From an uncultured Gloeocapsa sp. (lineage in GTDB: Bacteria; Cyanobacteriota; Cyanobacteriia; Cyanobacteriales; Gloeocapsaceae): DNA of 6,767 nucleotides. Location of the stretch: the NCBI GenBank assembly GCA_937930495.1, contig CALGKL010000198.1, forward strand, positions 1 through 6,767. The letters are read 5' to 3'. Shown one piece after another: positions 6,498 to 6,767 of the stretch. The position numbers and the translations under genes were made by a program. The notes under the pieces were generated by a model, which did no database searches, was not told the DNA's origin, and worked only from the letters and a program-made list of their open reading frames with translations. Position 1 is the stretch's first letter; each line of letters begins with the position of its first letter.

Positions 6498-6767
6498 GTG
6501 GCTTTTTTTGTTTTGTTAAAGGTTTTTGTTTACGGGACTCTTAAACCCGGAGAGTGTAATTATCCTCGTTACTGTCAGGGAAAGGTGATTGATGCTCAAC
6601 CTGCTTATACCCTAGCTTCTCTCTATAGTTTGCCTTTTGGTTATCCTGCGATGACTGTGGGAAATCACCGGGTTGAGGGTTTTTTGTTGACTTTTCCTAG
6701 TCAAGCTTATCTAGCTTCTCTGGATCAATTAGAGGGTTGCGCTGCTGGTCAACCTCGCGATAGTTTG
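6498..6767 (+). CDS. gamma-glutamylcyclotransferase-like protein, N-terminal part (cut by window edge)
   Basis: Ninety codons run off the right edge with no stop. The protein carries KVFVYGTLKPGECNYPRYC (8-26), in which YGTLKPG is the signature phosphate/substrate loop of the GGCT/AIG2/YtfP fold. LDQLEG (75-80) contains the expected catalytic glutamate (Glu79). Members act on gamma-glutamyl amino acids or related amides, but many bacterial ones are uncharacterised. The frame is open from 6477 after a TAA. GTG 6498 is chosen because AAGG (6486-6489) lies 8 bp upstream; TTG 6513, giving a start at LKVFVYG, is the main alternative and closer to the usual family N-terminus. An ATG at 6496 is in another frame and stops after seven codons. 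The gene is divergent from the solute-binding protein gene. Confidence 0.85.
   Translation, partial: MAFFVLLKVFVYGTLKPGECNYPRYCQGKVIDAQPAYTLASLYSLPFGYPAMTVGNHRVEGFLLTFPSQAYLASLDQLEGCAAGQPRDSL

Noticed and set aside
1..6767. Mobile element, CRISPR array, defence island or tRNA
   Set aside because: No transposase or integrase motif, regularly spaced repeats, toxin-antitoxin pair or cloverleaf was found; the genes are ordinary chromosomal ones.

Overview
The window looks like chromosomal core DNA from a cyanobacterium. Four perfect copies of the cyanobacterial HIP1 octamer GCGATCGC occur in 6.8 kb (starts 1683, 3140, 3914, 4647), where about 0.1 would be expected by chance. The gene content agrees: a Ycf23/DUF561 protein shared by cyanobacteria and algal plastids, a CobI-type cobalamin methyltransferase, and a leucyl-tRNA synthetase of bacterial type. 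The exact genus cannot be read from the sequence. I see no insertion sequence, phage gene, CRISPR array, tRNA or rRNA.

Layout, left to right. 1-309 (-) is the N-terminal part of a ycf23-family gene running off the left edge. 336-1028 (-) is a small serine alpha/beta hydrolase whose stop lies 26 bp before ycf23, so the two probably form one transcript. 1022-1765 (+) is cobI, divergent from the hydrolase. The two start codons overlap in the 7-mer ATGGCAT, so each gene's upstream signals must lie inside the other's coding sequence. 1776-2855 (-) is a bacterial homologue of the archaeo-eukaryotic release factor eRF1, convergent with cobI after a 10-bp gap, with no GGQ motif. A 170-bp gap (2856-3025) holds a candidate promoter and several inverted repeats, including two interleaved 7-bp pairs that could form a pseudoknot in the leader of the eRF1-like gene. 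3026-5581 (-) is complete leuS with a GTG start and a strong Shine-Dalgarno. 5600-6439 (-) is a secreted family-3 solute-binding protein, 18 bp upstream of leuS and probably co-transcribed with it. 6498-6767 (+) is the N-terminal part of a gamma-glutamylcyclotransferase-fold gene, divergent from the binding protein across a 58-bp gap. A perfect TATAAT in that gap sits exactly between the arms of an AGATAGT/ACTATCT dyad.

Functional links are modest: translation (leuS, possibly the eRF1-like protein), amino acid uptake or sensing beside leuS, and corrin synthesis. Nothing here amounts to an obvious new defence or biosynthetic system. The best leads are the divergent start-codon overlap, the eRF1-like gene with its structured leader, the operator-like dyad on the divergent promoter, and the pairing of a lone amino-acid-binding protein with leuS.
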